Shown: positions 14,275 to 14,558 of the stretch, one piece after another
How positions within the stretch are numbered: the stretch's first letter is position 1
How the letters are laid out: the number at the start of each line of letters is the position of its first letter
NCBI GenBank assembly: GCA_002414665.1
Contig: DIAF01000002.1
Coordinates: forward strand, 3,130-17,687
DNA: 14,558 bases
Direction of reading: 5' to 3'
From: Halieaceae bacterium UBA5085
Lineage (GTDB): Bacteria > Pseudomonadota > Gammaproteobacteria > Pseudomonadales > Halieaceae
Made by a program: the position numbers and the translations under genes
Notes under the pieces: model-generated
Seen by the model: the letters and a program-made list of their open reading frames with translations, nothing else
Databases searched by the model: none
Told to the model about the DNA's origin: nothing

Positions 14275-14286
14275 ATGCCGCCTTTC

Positions 14287-14370
14287 GGAGGGGTTCCCGA
14301 GTGGCCAAAGGGATCAGACTGTAAATCTGACGCGAAAGCTTCGGTGGTTCGAATCCACCCCCCTCCACCA
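14287..14370 (+). tRNA. tRNA-Tyr (anticodon GUA)
   Basis: The gene has 84 bases. Acceptor strands GGAGGGG and CCCCTCC, discriminator A and encoded CCA frame it. Anticodon GTA is at 14321-14323 within ACTGTAAAT; a long variable arm (class II) follows, and the T arm is GGTGGTTCGAATCCACC. First gene of the cluster, right behind its promoter. Confidence 0.96.
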
Positions 14371-14445
14371 GGCTAAACGCCGCGGTACAGCGTGTGCCAC
14401 GGCGGGTCGCAGCTGCGGCTAATCCGCCAGATAGAAGCGGGTCAG

Positions 14446-14519
<74 letters not shown>

Positions 14520-14535
14520 GTTGGGTACGAGCAAG

Positions 14536-14558
14536 GCTCATATAGCTCAGTCGGTAGA
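14536..14558 (+). tRNA. 5' part of a tRNA, probably tRNA-Thr (GGU), cut by the window edge
   Basis: GCTCATA acceptor strand and the D arm TAGCTCAGTCGGTAGA are visible; the anticodon lies beyond the window. The identity as tRNA-Thr(GGU) is inferred from the conserved Tyr-Gly-Thr-tufB order in gammaproteobacteria. Confidence 0.8.

Noticed and set aside
13688..14368. 226-residue minus-strand frame starting MEGGGFEPPKLSRQ
   Set aside because: Its start is the antisense of tRNA-Tyr, a well-known false protein seen in many annotations.

Overview
The window looks like a G+C-rich chromosome of a marine-type gammaproteobacterium, probably near the Halieaceae/Spongiibacteraceae (OM60/NOR5) group. That placement is an inference. 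It rests on the tRNA-Tyr, tRNA-Gly, tRNA-Thr cluster at the right edge (the order that precedes tufB in gammaproteobacteria) and on an acyl-CoA/steroid-type degradation gene set of a kind common in those bacteria.

Positions 1-6055 are the right part of an integrated mobile element. Reading leftward from its right end, it holds: a 45-base copy of the 3' half of a tRNA-Thr(UGU), taken as the right attachment site; clustered GGTGCTACG repeats; a P4-type tyrosine integrase (4564-5823); a directly abutting gene of unknown function (3640-4563); a Stf0-type sulfotransferase on the opposite strand (2675-3535); an AlpA/excisionase-like DNA-binding protein (2040-2249); and a DUF927 P-loop ATPase (213-2033). 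The last 212 bases at the left edge carry GGGACAG repeats but no convincing gene. This is the layout of a small integrative element or phage satellite: integration, switch, replication, and one cargo gene. Its left end and the intact tRNA-Thr lie outside the window.

Positions 6056-6651 hold a decayed C-terminal remnant of an IS481-type transposase and no sound gene. Positions 6652-14182 read as chromosomal. They contain an unrecognised membrane protein; a convergent pair of an NAD-dependent epimerase and a 4Fe-4S uracil-DNA glycosylase-like protein; a gamma-glutamylcyclotransferase-fold protein translationally overlapped with a UMF1-type MFS transporter; and a divergent four-gene module. That module has a thiolase-fold protein plus a DUF35 partner on the minus strand, and two MaoC-type hot-dog proteins on the plus strand. 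By family it resembles the hydratase and retro-aldolase steps of steroid or bile-acid side-chain removal. A 36-bp perfect-arm palindrome between the two halves overlaps symmetric promoters for both.

Positions 14183-14558 hold a promoter and tRNA-Tyr(GUA), tRNA-Gly(UCC) and the 5' part of a tRNA-Thr, cut by the window edge. In E. coli the tRNA-Thr(UGU) gene directly precedes tRNA-Tyr. Here the tRNA-Thr remnant is 8.2 kb away, so the intervening block may itself be a later arrival.
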